64,000 nucleotides of DNA from positions 137,525,029-137,589,028 of the forward strand of contig CM043964.1 of assembly GCA_014529385.2 (NCBI GenBank). The letters run 5' to 3'. Shown here one piece after another: positions 34,879 through 43,136 of the stretch. The stretch is from Adiantum capillus-veneris. Taxonomy: Eukaryota > Streptophyta > Polypodiopsida > Polypodiales > Pteridaceae. The position numbers and the translations under genes were made by a program. Below the pieces are notes generated by a model. It had not been told where the DNA came from. It saw only the letters and a program-made list of their open reading frames with translations, and ran no database searches. Every line of letters starts with the position of its first letter. The first letter of the stretch is position 1.

Positions 34879-36957
34879 TCCTGAACCAATCAACCCTAGC
34901 AATGAATAACTAATACAATGTACAATGGGAGGCATGAGTGGCATAAATATCTATCTTAGTAAATTGCCCTACCCAAACTTTGACAAATAAGTAAAATAAA
35001 TACCTAAAAGCCAAAATAAATAATGGGATCACATTGGGCAATTCACTTGAGATGCCATAACTTTAACATCAACAACCTCTACGGAAACTTCTAAAGGTCT
35101 TGGAAGTCTACTTTGATGATGAAGTCACTATAAGTGATGGATATGATCCTAAGAATGAAAGTGTGTGAATGTGTGCAGAGTGACTATGGGGTTCGTGCAC
35201 AATGGTAGGGGGATGTTGTCCATGTGGTTCACTTCTCAGGTGTTTCCTCTTCTCCTCTCTCTTCCTCTCACTCGTGCTCCCTGCCTTTTGGTAAAATAAA
35301 GGGTAATTCAGTTCTTCATACAACAAGGGTCAAAAAATATTCAACGTTCTGAATCTACTTGTGAGTTCCAAAACAAATATGCAAATGAGCAGACAACTAG
35401 CATTGCTTTCATGGAGCTGAGGCCCCAATCTAGATTTGGGAGCATCGAGTTGATGCTCTTTTGTATCTCCCAACATTTTAAGAAGACTTCTTCCACTGTT
35501 GACAATCAACTGGTTCTTCTTAAATACTTTCTTCGTGCATCATTGAACCTTGTGAGTTGAGGCTTCGTCCCCTTTCTCCCTTATACAGAGGACATGAGTG
35601 AGAGTTGAACACTAAAGCCAACCAATTTGTTTTGCTAGCACCATTTCTATATTCCCTGCTCAGCCATTTTTGCCCTCCGTTGTGCTCCAATTTGCTTTTG
35701 CTAAATGGCCCATCCTAAGGACACAAGCTTGGAAGATTATAGAACTCCAATTCACCTCATGAAACAAGCTTGCCTTGCTAATTCCTAGACATGCCCTTGA
35801 GGGTCAAAACGATCTATAGGATTCTTGGCAGATTAAGAAAATAAAGCGTGAACCTGTTTGCATGGGAAATATCATAGCTTTGATGGTGCATCTCATATGA
35901 AAAAGATGTACAACATTTAGGTGGTCTAGAACGATGCATTCAAAGTAGCAACACGGCAGTGAAACTAAAAGCAGCTCTTACCCGACCCCCATGCTTTTGC
36001 GATTTTGTGACAAGTGCATCTTCTGTATTTGAATCCTTGCTGCAAAATTCCAAAACAAATGCCATTACTTATGTGTGCACGAAGTGAATGAGTACAATGA
36101 GGACAACTAGTGCCATCTTGTAAACATCCTAGTTCATTAAGTATGTCTACAAGTCCAAAAAATCGAAACTTGACACAATTTAACTCTTGATTGTACAACT
36201 TGAGTGCATGGGTGAAAACAAACGTCAGCATCATTAGCTACATGCACATTTTAGAAAGTCGAACTGTGGTAGACAAAGATGTAAGATGAGCTTTTCAAAA
36301 AGCACTACTGATGATTTAGAATGGGCTCAAAGGCAAATTTCCTTGTAAAAAGATCATTTTACACCCATAAGCAAAGACGAAAGTTCCTATGAGCAACAAA
36401 ACAATAGATCACAAACCCCCATTACCATTAACAAGCTAAGCAATAGTCAAGCCCTGCTTTGACATATAATCAACTTGTGAAAACACAGAAACTCTCACAA
36501 AAATCCAGCTGGAAGTTAATAATTTAATAAGACACTAACACGTGATACAGAGGGTTAACAGATCTTCCATCAACATGCCAGTTGTGATCCAAATGTGCAC
36601 AGTGGTCTAACAAAACCTTGAAACTGAGATCACATACCGGATGAGAGAAGTTGGATTCCACAGAGAAACGGTGCCATCAGACTGCCCAGTAGCAATGAGT
36701 CCATAGAATTGCTCTGCACTACCGGCACCTGCTGTACCCCATGCGATGCTGTTGAATTTCTCGCTGGAGGTGTAAGAGCTGAGGAGTTCCAGATCGGAAT
36801 CTGAGCTTGAAAAGTCGATCTTGAAGATCTCCAGAGACGCAGAGGCGCTGAAGGAGGCATCTAGCGCCCCATCCTGCGTCGCTAGAGCTAGCAAATTTGG
36901 CTCTGTTTGTCCAAACGCAACATTGGAAGATCGGGCCACGCTCTTGATGGCCGCCAT
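18768..36957 (-). CDS. SEC31: SEC31, COPII outer-coat subunit (5' 17 exons; 3' end not seen)
   Basis: Exons: 36638-36957, 35982-36039, 23282-23404, 23114-23201, 22994-23030, 22424-22532, 22282-22339, 22099-22196, 21901-22020, 21740-21806, 21553-21647, 21278-21408, 20624-21209, 19979-20071, 19307-19492, 19011-19221, 18768-18865. Joined phases are continuous and give 826 codons. Residues 1 to about 340 are a WD40 propeller (blades ending IWD, VWD and CWD). A linker with EDDLVARSKEFEAAIED follows, then an acidic stretch, then the alpha-solenoid (ACE1; DRMADALVLAHVGGTELWEE, AALLCYICAAN). The last exon starts a P/A/V-rich region. SEC31 pairs with SEC13 to form the outer cage of ER-to-Golgi vesicles and stimulates SAR1 GTP hydrolysis through SEC23. 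Plant homologues are about 1,100 residues, so some 300 C-terminal residues lie beyond a long intron or are lost. The start is an ATG in a strong plant context (GCTACCATGGCG). Confidence 0.9.
19307..19492 (-). CDS. SEC31: SEC31 exon 15, probable GC donor
   Basis: 62 codons from YAGSQEWTLLCDALAARLDA to AAFAKEMQ, within the solenoid. With the end at 19307 the intron starts CAG|GCTAGT, a GC-AG intron, and the alignment to plant SEC31 is gap-free into ELMEKIVVLA. The alternative is a GT donor 15 bases further (end at 19292), which would add ASSAY. Confidence 0.8.
19979..20071 (-). CDS. SEC31: SEC31 exon 14
   Basis: 31 codons (VLAAVAAHDFGNLVNSRPLA, AWRETLALLCS), phase 0 at both ends. The acceptor is TTTCAG at 20072-20073 and the donor GCTCC|GTGAGT at 19978. 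It continues the solenoid helices. Confidence 0.88.
20624..21209 (-). CDS. SEC31: SEC31 exon 13 (acidic linker and start of the solenoid)
   Basis: The longest exon, 586 bases. It begins SEEEREIWSFLKIMFEEQAR and SLLSHLGFSLPQLEES, passes an acidic low-complexity stretch with DGADFFNTL, and ends in EQALRRALVIADFKDAVRQC and LAHVGGTELWEETLAAYFKK, the beginning of the ACE1 helical repeats. The donor is CAAAAG|GTATAG at 20623. Confidence 0.9.
21278..23404 (-). CDS. SEC31: SEC31 exons 3-12 (compact cluster)
   Basis: Ten exons of 37-131 bases separated by mostly 68-144-base introns (one of 461), all GT-AG and phase-consistent. They code VRGLEFNGITPNLLASGGDD, IWDVVNPTAPSHFP, VDLSWNRKVQHIIATTS, VWDLRRQKSIL, RRPCAALEWNPEGATQLIVA, VWDLRNSISPVKELVGHTKG, VVAMAWCPIDSALLLSSAKD, CELPVSSNWNFDLQWSPRIA, APKWLKRPAGVTFGFDGKLV and EDDLVARSKEFEAAIED. 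These form the remaining propeller blades and the linker to the solenoid. Confidence 0.9.
23685..24105 (+). repeat. Probable copia-type LTR
   Basis: The stretch begins TGTTAAGATTC and ends CACTCTGACA, directly followed by an initiator tRNA-Met primer site. It contains a TATA-like tatatata at 23941 followed by a G run. It lies in SEC31 intron 2. No second copy was found, so the left boundary is tentative. Confidence 0.55.
24106..24117 (+). other. Primer-binding site, initiator tRNA-Met
   Basis: The bases TGGTATCAGAGC match the usual plant site exactly and lie directly at the LTR end. Confidence 0.85.
24118..25820 (+). mobile_element. Non-coding interior of a copia-like/LARD-type element
   Basis: The 1.7 kb after the primer site has long open frames (such as 23907-24827) but no gag, protease, RT or integrase motifs. 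It is pyrimidine-rich. Seven or more gcgttttt-like motifs are clustered at 24201-24390. A polypurine-like ttaagggggga is at about 25810-25820, but no matching 3' LTR follows, so the right end is probably deleted. It may be a large non-autonomous retrotransposon derivative. Confidence 0.45.
25821..27499. other. Unassigned part of SEC31 intron 2
   Basis: No gene is recognised. It contains a 10-bp palindrome around 25873, short GA runs near 25978, a (GA)n tract of about 50 bases at 27028-27075, and a small hairpin gcccactt/aagtgggc at 27174-27193. Confidence 0.5.
27508..28241. mobile_element. Non-autonomous hAT element with 8-bp target duplication
   Basis: The element is 734 bases long. It starts CAGAGTTACCGGGGAACG and ends with the inverse of CATAGTTACCCGGAACG, giving imperfect terminal inverted repeats of about 17 bases. 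It is flanked by exact 8-bp duplications CCGTCACC (27500-27507 and 28242-28249), the hAT hallmark. Both ends are packed with cgttccgg-type subterminal repeats, which in hAT elements are transposase-binding sites. The middle is CT-rich and has no transposase motif. It would need a transposase supplied elsewhere. Confidence 0.85.
28350..29330 (+). mobile_element. LINE 3' fragment with poly-A tail
   Basis: The plus strand 28730-28990 encodes WQSHLPLKERAFLWRCLVGA, LPVGIVLHARHIAPSRCLRC and EENVPHLLWGCCHSRAFIRQ, the zf-RVT domain of plant LINEs (CxRC...HLLWGC). A 3' UTR and a poly-A tail at 29322-29330 follow. The left boundary is approximate, and the RT domain is absent. It is a different subfamily from the LINE at 9.2-12.8 kb. 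Confidence 0.8.
29331..29380. repeat. (GT)n microsatellite at a LINE tail
   Basis: Twenty-five GT units begin directly after the LINE poly-A tail. Confidence 0.98.
29869..30447 (-). repeat. Solo LTR of the chromovirus family
   Basis: On the minus strand the 579 bases start TGTCACAAACTGATGACGTG and end CCTGCTACA. They contain the family's conserved block (plus strand 30003-30038), the ctctgagaag segment and repeated cacgtcagca motifs. The flanks are GCAGT on the left and GCAGC on the right, a target duplication with one mismatch. No internal sequence is attached, so it is a product of LTR-LTR recombination. Confidence 0.85.
30448..31608. other. Unassigned part of SEC31 intron 2
   Basis: No coding motif is recognised on either strand. 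The right part may be the interior of the minus-strand retroelement whose primer site lies at 31609-31620. Confidence 0.4.
31609..31758 (-). repeat. Short LTR (137 bp) with primer site and polypurine tract
   Basis: Minus strand: a polypurine tract (AAGAAGGGGGGA at about 31759-31770) is followed by an LTR 31758-31622 starting TGCCACAAAC and ending CCCGTTACA, and then by TGGTATCGGAGC (31609-31620), one mismatch from the initiator tRNA-Met site. One LTR with a PPT on one side and a PBS on the other is the pattern of tandem elements sharing an LTR. The length is typical of TRIM elements. Confidence 0.6.
32274..32436. repeat. Tandem repeat, three units of 54-55 bp
   Basis: Units start at 32274, 32329 and 32383 with acaac(n)aaacgctccc and share catc...tctacg...ttcgaggtt. 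They lie some 500 bases upstream (minus strand) of the short LTR, where LTR elements often carry tandem repeats in the 3' UTR. Confidence 0.8.
32916..33197 (+). pseudogene. Ty1/copia RNase H C-terminal fragment
   Basis: The plus strand encodes NIRHMYCPASDNPVDIFTKP and LPQATLSLYFNSLELIP, the universal end of plant copia polyproteins (…D.FTK.L…F……LG). Upstream RT sequence is not recognised. Downstream, a region with a TATA-like ctatataggg (about 33410) could be its 3' LTR. Confidence 0.65.
33279..33310. repeat. Inverted repeat (11-bp arms)
   Basis: The arms acataaatgtg (33279-33289) and cacatttatgt (33300-33310) enclose ten bases. It lies in the presumed copia LTR region. Confidence 0.7.
33972..35068 (-). 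mobile_element. TRIM-like LTR element, complete, TSD TCAAC
   Basis: Two LTRs, 34795-35068 (274 bp) and 33972-34230 (259 bp), both start tgtcaaagtcgac and end actttaaca on the plus strand, and each carries a (GA)n run. A primer site, TGGTATTAGAGC on the minus strand (34783-34794), lies next to the right LTR. The element is therefore on the minus strand, and a purine-rich CTGGAGAGAGGG precedes the left LTR. The interior is only about 550 bases and has no gag or pol. The flanks are exact 5-bp duplications TCAAC (33967-33971 and 35069-35073). The host sequence just left of it, PLYDVLHVPKVST, resembles the copia GAG-pre-integrase motif. Confidence 0.88.
35074..35981. other. Unassigned right end of SEC31 intron 2
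   Basis: Nothing recognised apart from the presumed copia flank at its left end. Confidence 0.4.
35982..36039 (-). CDS. SEC31: SEC31 exon 2
   Basis: A 58-base exon coding (R)KDSNTEDALVTKSQKHGGR, the loop between blades 1 and 2. The acceptor is TTTGCAG at 36040-36041 and the donor GGTCGG|GTAAGAG at 35981. Phase 2 in and phase 0 out match the neighbours exactly, which supports this small exon despite its isolation. Confidence 0.85.
36638..36957 (-). CDS. SEC31: SEC31 exon 1
   Basis: Codes residues 1-106 plus two bases of an arginine codon: MAAIKSVARSSNVAF, LEIFKIDFSSSDSDLELLSS, FNSIAWGTAGAG and DGTVSLWNPTSLI. This is the first WD40 blade of plant SEC31. The donor is CCG|GTATGTG at 36637. Confidence 0.9.
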
Positions 36958-37260
36958 GGTAGCTTGTAAGCAGATCTGCGAAGAGAAGAATGCGACGAGG
37001 ATTTACTTACGTACGTAGCTGAACTGGATTGAAGCGTCTTCTCATGCTCGATGTGCAGAAATACTTCTGGCCGACACACAAATACACGAGTACGTGGGGG
37101 GTGTTGAGAAAAGAACTAGAGACCTCAAAGATCCAACGAGTCTTGAACTCAAGACCTGATACTCTAGCCGATAGCCAATCTACCACACTTGGGTGATAGA
37201 AAGAATGTTTCAATTTCTTCTTTTTACTTGGTGAGCCCAAGGCTCTTTTCGGTATCTGAA
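36958..37260 (-). promoter_or_regulatory. 5' flank and leader of SEC31
   Basis: Directly before the ATG the minus strand reads TTCTCTTCGCAG and then 18 leader bases ending ACC. This looks like the acceptor of an intron in the 5' UTR. No TATA box is obvious, and a SINE-like sequence lies only about 170 bases upstream. Confidence 0.35.
37123..37240 (-). mobile_element. tRNA-derived SINE-like sequence, copy 1
   Basis: The minus strand reads TTCTATCACCCAAGTGTGGTAGATTGGCTATCGGCTAGAG, then GAGTTCAAGACTC. The second stretch fits a pol III B box (GTTCAAGAC) and the first an A box about 20-30 bases upstream. A related copy lies at 42196-42290. It is too degenerate to be a folding tRNA gene. Confidence 0.5.
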
Positions 37261-37261
37261 C

Positions 37262-38226
37262 TTAGAAGCCACCACGTGGCATTATTAAAAACAAATAAAA
37301 AGTAAACAAACGTTGCGTTGACGTGAAAAGCTCTAAATAAAGCTACCAACTGCTGCGTTGCTCAATTGCGCTCAGAAGATCTTCGAACTTCTCCACAGGC
37401 ATCGCAGGTTCCCCAGAAGCAGCTCAGATAGGCAGTTCGCAGGTTCCCCAAAAGCAACAGGTTTGACTCTACTCTTTGCGAGCGAGAGAGAGAGAGAGAG
37501 AGAGAGAGACCCTACTGCCTCGTCGCGCCAAGCAAAGTCCATGCTCAACCGGGCCACCATGTCAAGGGAGAGGAGGGAGCTCACGGGCTTGGGCAGAAGG
37601 TCGCCATGTAATCTCCATCTCAATAGTGTGAGAGCTTTTCGTGTGCCAAGCTTTTTATATGGTTGATCGAAAGTAATTGTCCCTGGTCTGCACAAAGTTT
37701 GAAGCCAACATCAATTGTTTTGACAAGGTGTTAGCAGCATTCATCAAGCATGAAACACTTTTTGAAACCATGAGCGAGGATGGCGCTAAGATTCTTGAGT
37801 GCTTCGTCAAAATTTTTGCTCACCAGCACTCATGTAATTGTTCTCCCCCCTAAAAGCAAGCTTGTAGACATGCATGGAGAAACACGGGCCTTCTATCCTG
37901 ATGACAAAGGGAGAATCAAAGATTTGCAAAATTAGGGTGGGCATGCTGCAAGGTGGTGGAGCGAGATTTGGGGCTGCAGACGGTGAAGTAGCTCGCCTCG
38001 TTATTCTCTATCACGACCCTGTTTCTAGCAATCGTGTGCAAGGGGCAACCACACACACAAGTATTAGAGTGGGCCTTTCTATATGAAGGTGATGAGAAGA
38101 AGCAGCCAAAATCTTGAAATCCTATCAATCTGGCTTATAAATAAAATTATTTTATCCTTATTTTTTCGTCTGGTGACCTAATGCATTTTTTTCAAATAAC
38201 CTCGTAGCGTCGTCCACGTAGAGGCG
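37262..38226. other. Intergenic DNA with a GA tract
   Basis: A (GA)n run is at 37482-37509. Short open frames are present, but no recognised domain. Confidence 0.4.
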
Positions 38227-38629
38227 TTGTTTCTCTCAATATCGTACAATAGAGCTTTTCCATCCCCAAGGGCCTCTCCGAAGACACTGTTTGCCACATA
38301 TCCGGCATTTGAAAGGAGCCTCCCTAGCTTCTCCAATTTCGTCTCAGAGCCTACCAGCAATGGCTTGCACTCCACATCCCCACCTAGCCAAACATCCACG
38401 TCCCCCACATCGATGTCGAAGACATCTCTTAATATTCCCAACCGCAAAAGCAGGCTCAAAAAGAGGAGCCTTGACGAGGTGGATCCCAATATTGCCATTG
38501 ATGCTATCTTTGACAAAAAAACAATTGCATGCAGCTGTAGTTGAGCTATTCTATGCAAAAGGTGCCCATATTAAGTATACGACTTGGAATGTGTATGCGG
38601 GGGATGAGGAGGGTCCAGGCGGATATTAA
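38227..38629 (+). pseudogene. Possible hAT/DUF659 remnant
   Basis: Frames on the plus strand give RKSRLKKRSLDEVDPNIAID and, in the next frame, KKQLHAAVVELFYAKGAHI. This vaguely resembles the start of DUF659 (a charged linker, then the aliphatic-FFYA-G motif). Several frame changes are needed, so this is a weak suggestion. Confidence 0.2.
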
Positions 38630-38978
38630 ATTTTGGTATGGATCCAAGATTTCATGGATACAGGTACAAATTGGATCAACCATCACGTGGAAGTATCCTA
38701 CCGTTGTACTCAAAGGGACAAATCCGGCCATTGGACCCAGTCGCTTGGCCTGATCTTGACCCTTGCCGGTAACTTCGATTGGATGACTTGCAGACATGCT
38801 ACTTCTGAGTGTTGCAATGTAATGAGTTCACAACGGGTTTCAAAACACTCTATGTCGCAAAGGAGAGAGGGGCCTTTAGGGCTGCGAAAAAGCCACCATT
38901 TGAAGGCTCCCAAGGAGCACCGTTCAAAGAGGGAAGGGTCGCTCCGGGGGGAAAAAGAAGGAAGGCTTTGAAGCAAGC

Positions 38979-39652
38979 TCACAACAGCAAAGAGCAGCTG
39001 CTGAGGAAGAATTCCATTGCAGTAGCAGCTGTTGCAAACTCCAGCTCTCGTTCCTGTAGTTTGAAAAATACATTACCATAAACATGGAAGAAATCATCGT
39101 CGAAATATTCTTTAGTGTTCAGTAAAAGGTGGCCATAGTAGAGGAAGAAATCTCTCCCCACCCTAACTTCATCCCTGATAACGCAATGAAGTAGACCTTG
39201 TAGGCGGCATAGCCTCCACCTATTGAGCATGTTGAACGATTAACGGTGCAGCGATGTTGCACATGATGAGACGCAGGGCAGAGTCCGAATACGAAAGAGC
39301 TCTGTGGTTAATTGTCGAGGGTGAGGTCGTGAGAGAAACACTAAAGAGGGTCAGAGAAGATTTCATAGGCGTGCATTATTTGCTGAAAGATCGTGGAGGC
39401 GTCCTCAACGTGGTGGTTGTGCTGTTGTTGTTTATCAGCGTGCCATCTGAAGGTGAGCTTGAGATAGACAACGTGGATGTCTTGTATGTTGGCTGTTTCG
39501 TCCATCCCTCTATTCAGAACCCATGGTACCACAACCATGATATAGAAAAAAAAACAGGGAACGCAAGAGCTTTTCAAAGCATTAATCTGTCGACTCTTGG
39601 CCATGGGATTCCGTCTTGGGCAATAGCCCAGATCATGACAAGTGTTCGCCAA
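38979..39652 (-). pseudogene. J-protein (DnaJ, DNAJC21/JJJ1-like) pseudogene
   Basis: At 39344-39481 the minus strand encodes VVYLKLTFRWHADKQ and EDASTIFQQIMHAYEIFSDP, helices II and III of a J domain. The catalytic HPD has become HAD, which would abolish Hsp70 stimulation. After a stop, another frame continues RALSYSDSALRLIM, resembling the ERAWYDSHR segment that follows the J domain in DNAJC21-type proteins. It is followed by HVYGNVFFKLQERELEFA. Helix I is scrambled. The frameshifts and the lost HPD indicate a decayed copy. Confidence 0.55.
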
Positions 39653-39699
39653 ATTCGTAGATGATTGGCGAGTATGCTAGCCCGACAGATTGATGGGTT

Positions 39700-40668
39700 G
39701 ACAAAAACAAGCAAAACGGTGAGAGCGCTCTTCAATGATAGCGGTTTTCCATCAGTGTTGTTTTTTTTTACGAGTTTCTTTTTGGCGATATTCTTATCAG
39801 GCTCAATTGTTGAGCATGCAATAAAATTAGATCTATTTCTCTTCAAGCTTAATTAATATGCTACATGCCCTATATTTATCCTAATGCGTATTTTGTGTCT
39901 GGCAGGGAGAACATATACTCAAAACACAGGCCGTTTCGATTGCACAAGCGTAACTCCAGCTGGACTACATTGCAAGGTTCGTCATCTCCATCCAACTCCC
40001 CATGACTATGTGTTTGCTTGGCGCAACACATAAACGCTACGGGGCAGGGCACGACTTCTGTTTCTTATAATTTTTGGAGAGACCACAGTGCCAACTCTCC
40101 ACCATACTTTTGTATGGCACTCTTGCATGACGTGCACTGTATACTTAGCATCTTCAATTTATGACGCTTCATTGCAAGATGAAATGTTTAACTATTCACA
40201 TTCCTTTTCTGTAGCTTGAATCAAAGATCGACATGTAGCTTGGACAGTCCAAAAACATCTGTACAACATTTCAGGTCATCAGTAAAGCACTTCATTTCAA
40301 TTTGCAGTCCATTGATGCTTTATCAATTTGCTTCTTTTAGAATTTTGTACATTGCTTCCTTCAGTTTGCTTTACCTGCATAATGCTTTCAGAACTATACA
40401 CTCGATGTCGATCAACATCTCTATATGCTAATTATACATACAACTCTTTGCATATGGTAGGTAGGCAATACATAATAATATTTTTAACATGTTGTGTATT
40501 AAAGAATCAAATGCATTAGTAGTGATTAGGTCTCCCCAATCTTGGAAAAATAAAAAGTCTCACAAAACATATTAAGTGTTAGGAAATGAAAAGACAGATG
40601 GAAGTGAAAAGTCAAAAGACCTTTTGTGCCCATATAAAGAGGTGCTTGACTTCACATTGTATATTTGT

Positions 40669-40673
<5 letters not shown>
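39700..40673. other. Intergenic, nothing recognised
   Basis: AT-rich sequence with no motif-bearing frame on either strand. Confidence 0.4.

Positions 40674-40754
<81 letters not shown>
40674..40754. repeat. (CT)n microsatellite
   Basis: About 40 uninterrupted CT units. Confidence 0.98.
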
Positions 40755-40757
<3 letters not shown>

Positions 40758-40913
40758 CATGCACAAAGTTGTATCCATCCTTCTCACATCCAGTGCTGTT
40801 AAATGTCAATTTGCATATGTTATGCTATATTCTATAGATGTTACATAGCAAGGCCCACCAAGCAAGACTAGTTATTCACACACCCACACGTACCAACGAG
40901 GAGAAGTCTTAAC

Positions 40914-40957
40914 GTCATAGGAACAATCCCAAGAGACCAAAAGGATCTATTTGACTA

Positions 40958-40997
<40 letters not shown>

Positions 40998-41700
40998 GAG
41001 AATAATAAAAAGAAAAGTGGGTATGAGGGAGAAGAAAAATAGAAATAGGATATGAGAGAGAGAGAGAGAGAATCTTTCATGATCGACAAAGATTTGATTT
41101 TTATATGGTCCAAAACACATGATTCGTGATGAGGTGTGACGCCCATGTGTTCCTAACTTGTTGGAGTAGCAAAGCTTAACCTTAGTTATCCGTTCATTAG
41201 GGCAATAATGATTAATATTTCTAGGTCCTCCGATGTATATTGACATCCTGCTGGCTTGTTTACATTGTCTTTTGTGGTAAAATGGTTTTAATTGTGCTGC
41301 CTCAATTTGCATTGGCTCACATATCAAATTCTCTAGTGATTATAGTATAGCATTTTGTTATTAAGATGGTGGTCAAGGCTACTTCATGTCTCTTTTCAAA
41401 CCGCCTTTCAAGAAACCTTTTAGCATATTCTATTATCCTCCTCAATGCTTGGGACATAATTTGTGAGTTTTTCGCATAACAAACATTAGATCTAATGGAT
41501 GATTTCTTAAACTTCATCAAAATTGACTTATGAGCCTTAGCACAAGGTAAGGTCACAGAAGAATTGGCAAAATTAGATGTATGAAGTGATGTTAGACGAG
41601 AACTTTGATGTAACTTGCAAAGTTGGGACTCGCTGATTCATGCTCTATGCTCTCCATTACAATTTGTTGAGAACCCCCATACAAAGCCCTCAAAATCATA
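40914..41700. repeat. Diverged direct repeat, copy A
   Basis: This stretch and 42342-43027 share the order gtcatagga/gttgtagga, a (GA)n tract, catgtgttc(c/t)taa, ggggcaataat, gcttgtttacatt, tttcaagaaacct, gatgtaacttgcaaagtt and agccctcaaaatcata. Similarity is roughly three quarters with many indels. They could be two copies of an interspersed repeat or worn LTRs. No TG/CA ends were found. Confidence 0.7.
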
Positions 41701-42195
41701 GAGAATCTCTTTGGAGTAGGGGTTCCAATAAAGAAAGAGAATACATATGAGAAGTGCAGATAAGCCCAACTTTGGAATCACCATTAGAATAACACTTTAG
41801 TTGCATGCATGTGTATAATCTCCCTTGTTGAAGGAAGCCTTTGAACTTGATCATGTCCCACAAAGTTTTTAGGTAGGTAGTTTGGCTCCTTCCTCTATTG
41901 TAAAGGAATGATGAGTTTAGTTATAAACGTTGGCATGCGTTGGCTTCACAAAGTTGAGGGATTTGGTTTTCCACTTCTCACTAATCTATCATGGTTCATG
42001 GTTAGACATCATGTACCACTAGGGATTTTTGTTAATCCCCTAGTAAAGTGTTTTGCTTTGGTGAATGCAACACTTTCTAACAGAATCCCTATTGTGACGT
42101 CTTGCCAATTTTATGAGCACATATCAAGCAAGACAAGAGCAAGTAATGGTTCTCACACATTTATGACACTAAAAACTTGAATCTTAATAACATTA

Positions 42196-42290
42196 CTAAT
42201 ACAAGACCTTGAACTCTAGGCTTGATACTCTAGAGGGAACTGGGATAACCAATCTACCACACGTGGGTGATAGAAAGGTTATTCTAATTT
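42196..42290 (-). mobile_element. tRNA-derived SINE-like sequence, copy 2
   Basis: The minus strand carries TTCTATCACCCACGTGTGGTAGATTGG, an insertion relative to copy 1, then CTAGAGTATCAAG and GAGTTCAAGGTC (B-box-like, one mismatch). The plus-strand left flank after the repeat is a short CA run. Confidence 0.45.
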
Positions 42291-42341
42291 CCTCTTCTTT
42301 TTCACACACACACACACACACTATAGAAGAGAGATTTTGAA

Positions 42342-42395
42342 GTTGTAGGAACATTTTCAAAAGACCTAAAAGATGTATCTGACAAGTCTTGAATT

Positions 42396-42432
<37 letters not shown>

Positions 42433-43027
42433 TCCTTGATGTTATTGTTATAGTGAGACTAAACTTTGAATTAAAGACCAAAAGAGCCTTCTTCATATTT
42501 GGTCCAACCACATGGTCCCTCTTGAGGTTGCACCCATGTGTTCTTAAGTTGTTTGAGTAGTAATTTAGTTTTCCTTCTATTGGGGCAATAATTACTAATT
42601 ATTGGTATGCCTGGCTCCTCGAATGTCTATGCAAAACCTATTGACTTGTTTACATTTTATTTTGTGGTTAAAAATGTTATCAAGGTAGTGATTTAGGTTA
42701 CTCATTTCTTGCTGCCTTTTCAAGAAACCTCTTAGCATATTTCTATTGTCCTTTCCTATTCTTTAAAATTAATTTATTTAGAGTTTGAATTTTTGGCATA
42801 TCAAACTTAAGACCTAATGTAACGTTTCTTAAACTTTGTCAAAAGTGACTCATGAAGTAGTCCTCATACCAGGTTATGTCACAAAAGAGTTGGCTTAAGT
42901 TAGATGTATAAAGTGATGTTGGGCAAGACCCTTGATGTAACTTGCAAAGTTTGGTCTCAGTGACGTATGCTCTCTCCTCTCCCTTAGAGGTTGTCGAGAA
43001 CCCTCATAGAAAGCCCTCAAAATCATA
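42342..43027. repeat. Diverged direct repeat, copy B
   Basis: Second copy of the repeat at 40914-41700, same orientation, about 640 bases further on. It includes a (GA)n tract at about 42405-42432. Confidence 0.7.
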
Positions 43028-43136
43028 AAGAACCAATGAGAACCTAAGCATGGGAAGCCCTTACTCCACCCAACCATCCCCTTCTTTGCTTATAGAAAGG
43101 CCCCAACAATGGCTCCCATTGGGCTGTGCTCGGGCC

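Noticed and set aside
36888-37079. Alternative upstream start or extra exon for SEC31
   Set aside because: The ATG at 36957 has a strong context and begins the conserved N-terminus. The upstream sequence ends in an acceptor-like CAG, fitting a 5' UTR intron.
37123-37205. Possible true tRNA gene
   Set aside because: Only box-like motifs are present. I could not form a proper acceptor stem, and a related copy with an indel between the boxes suggests a SINE.
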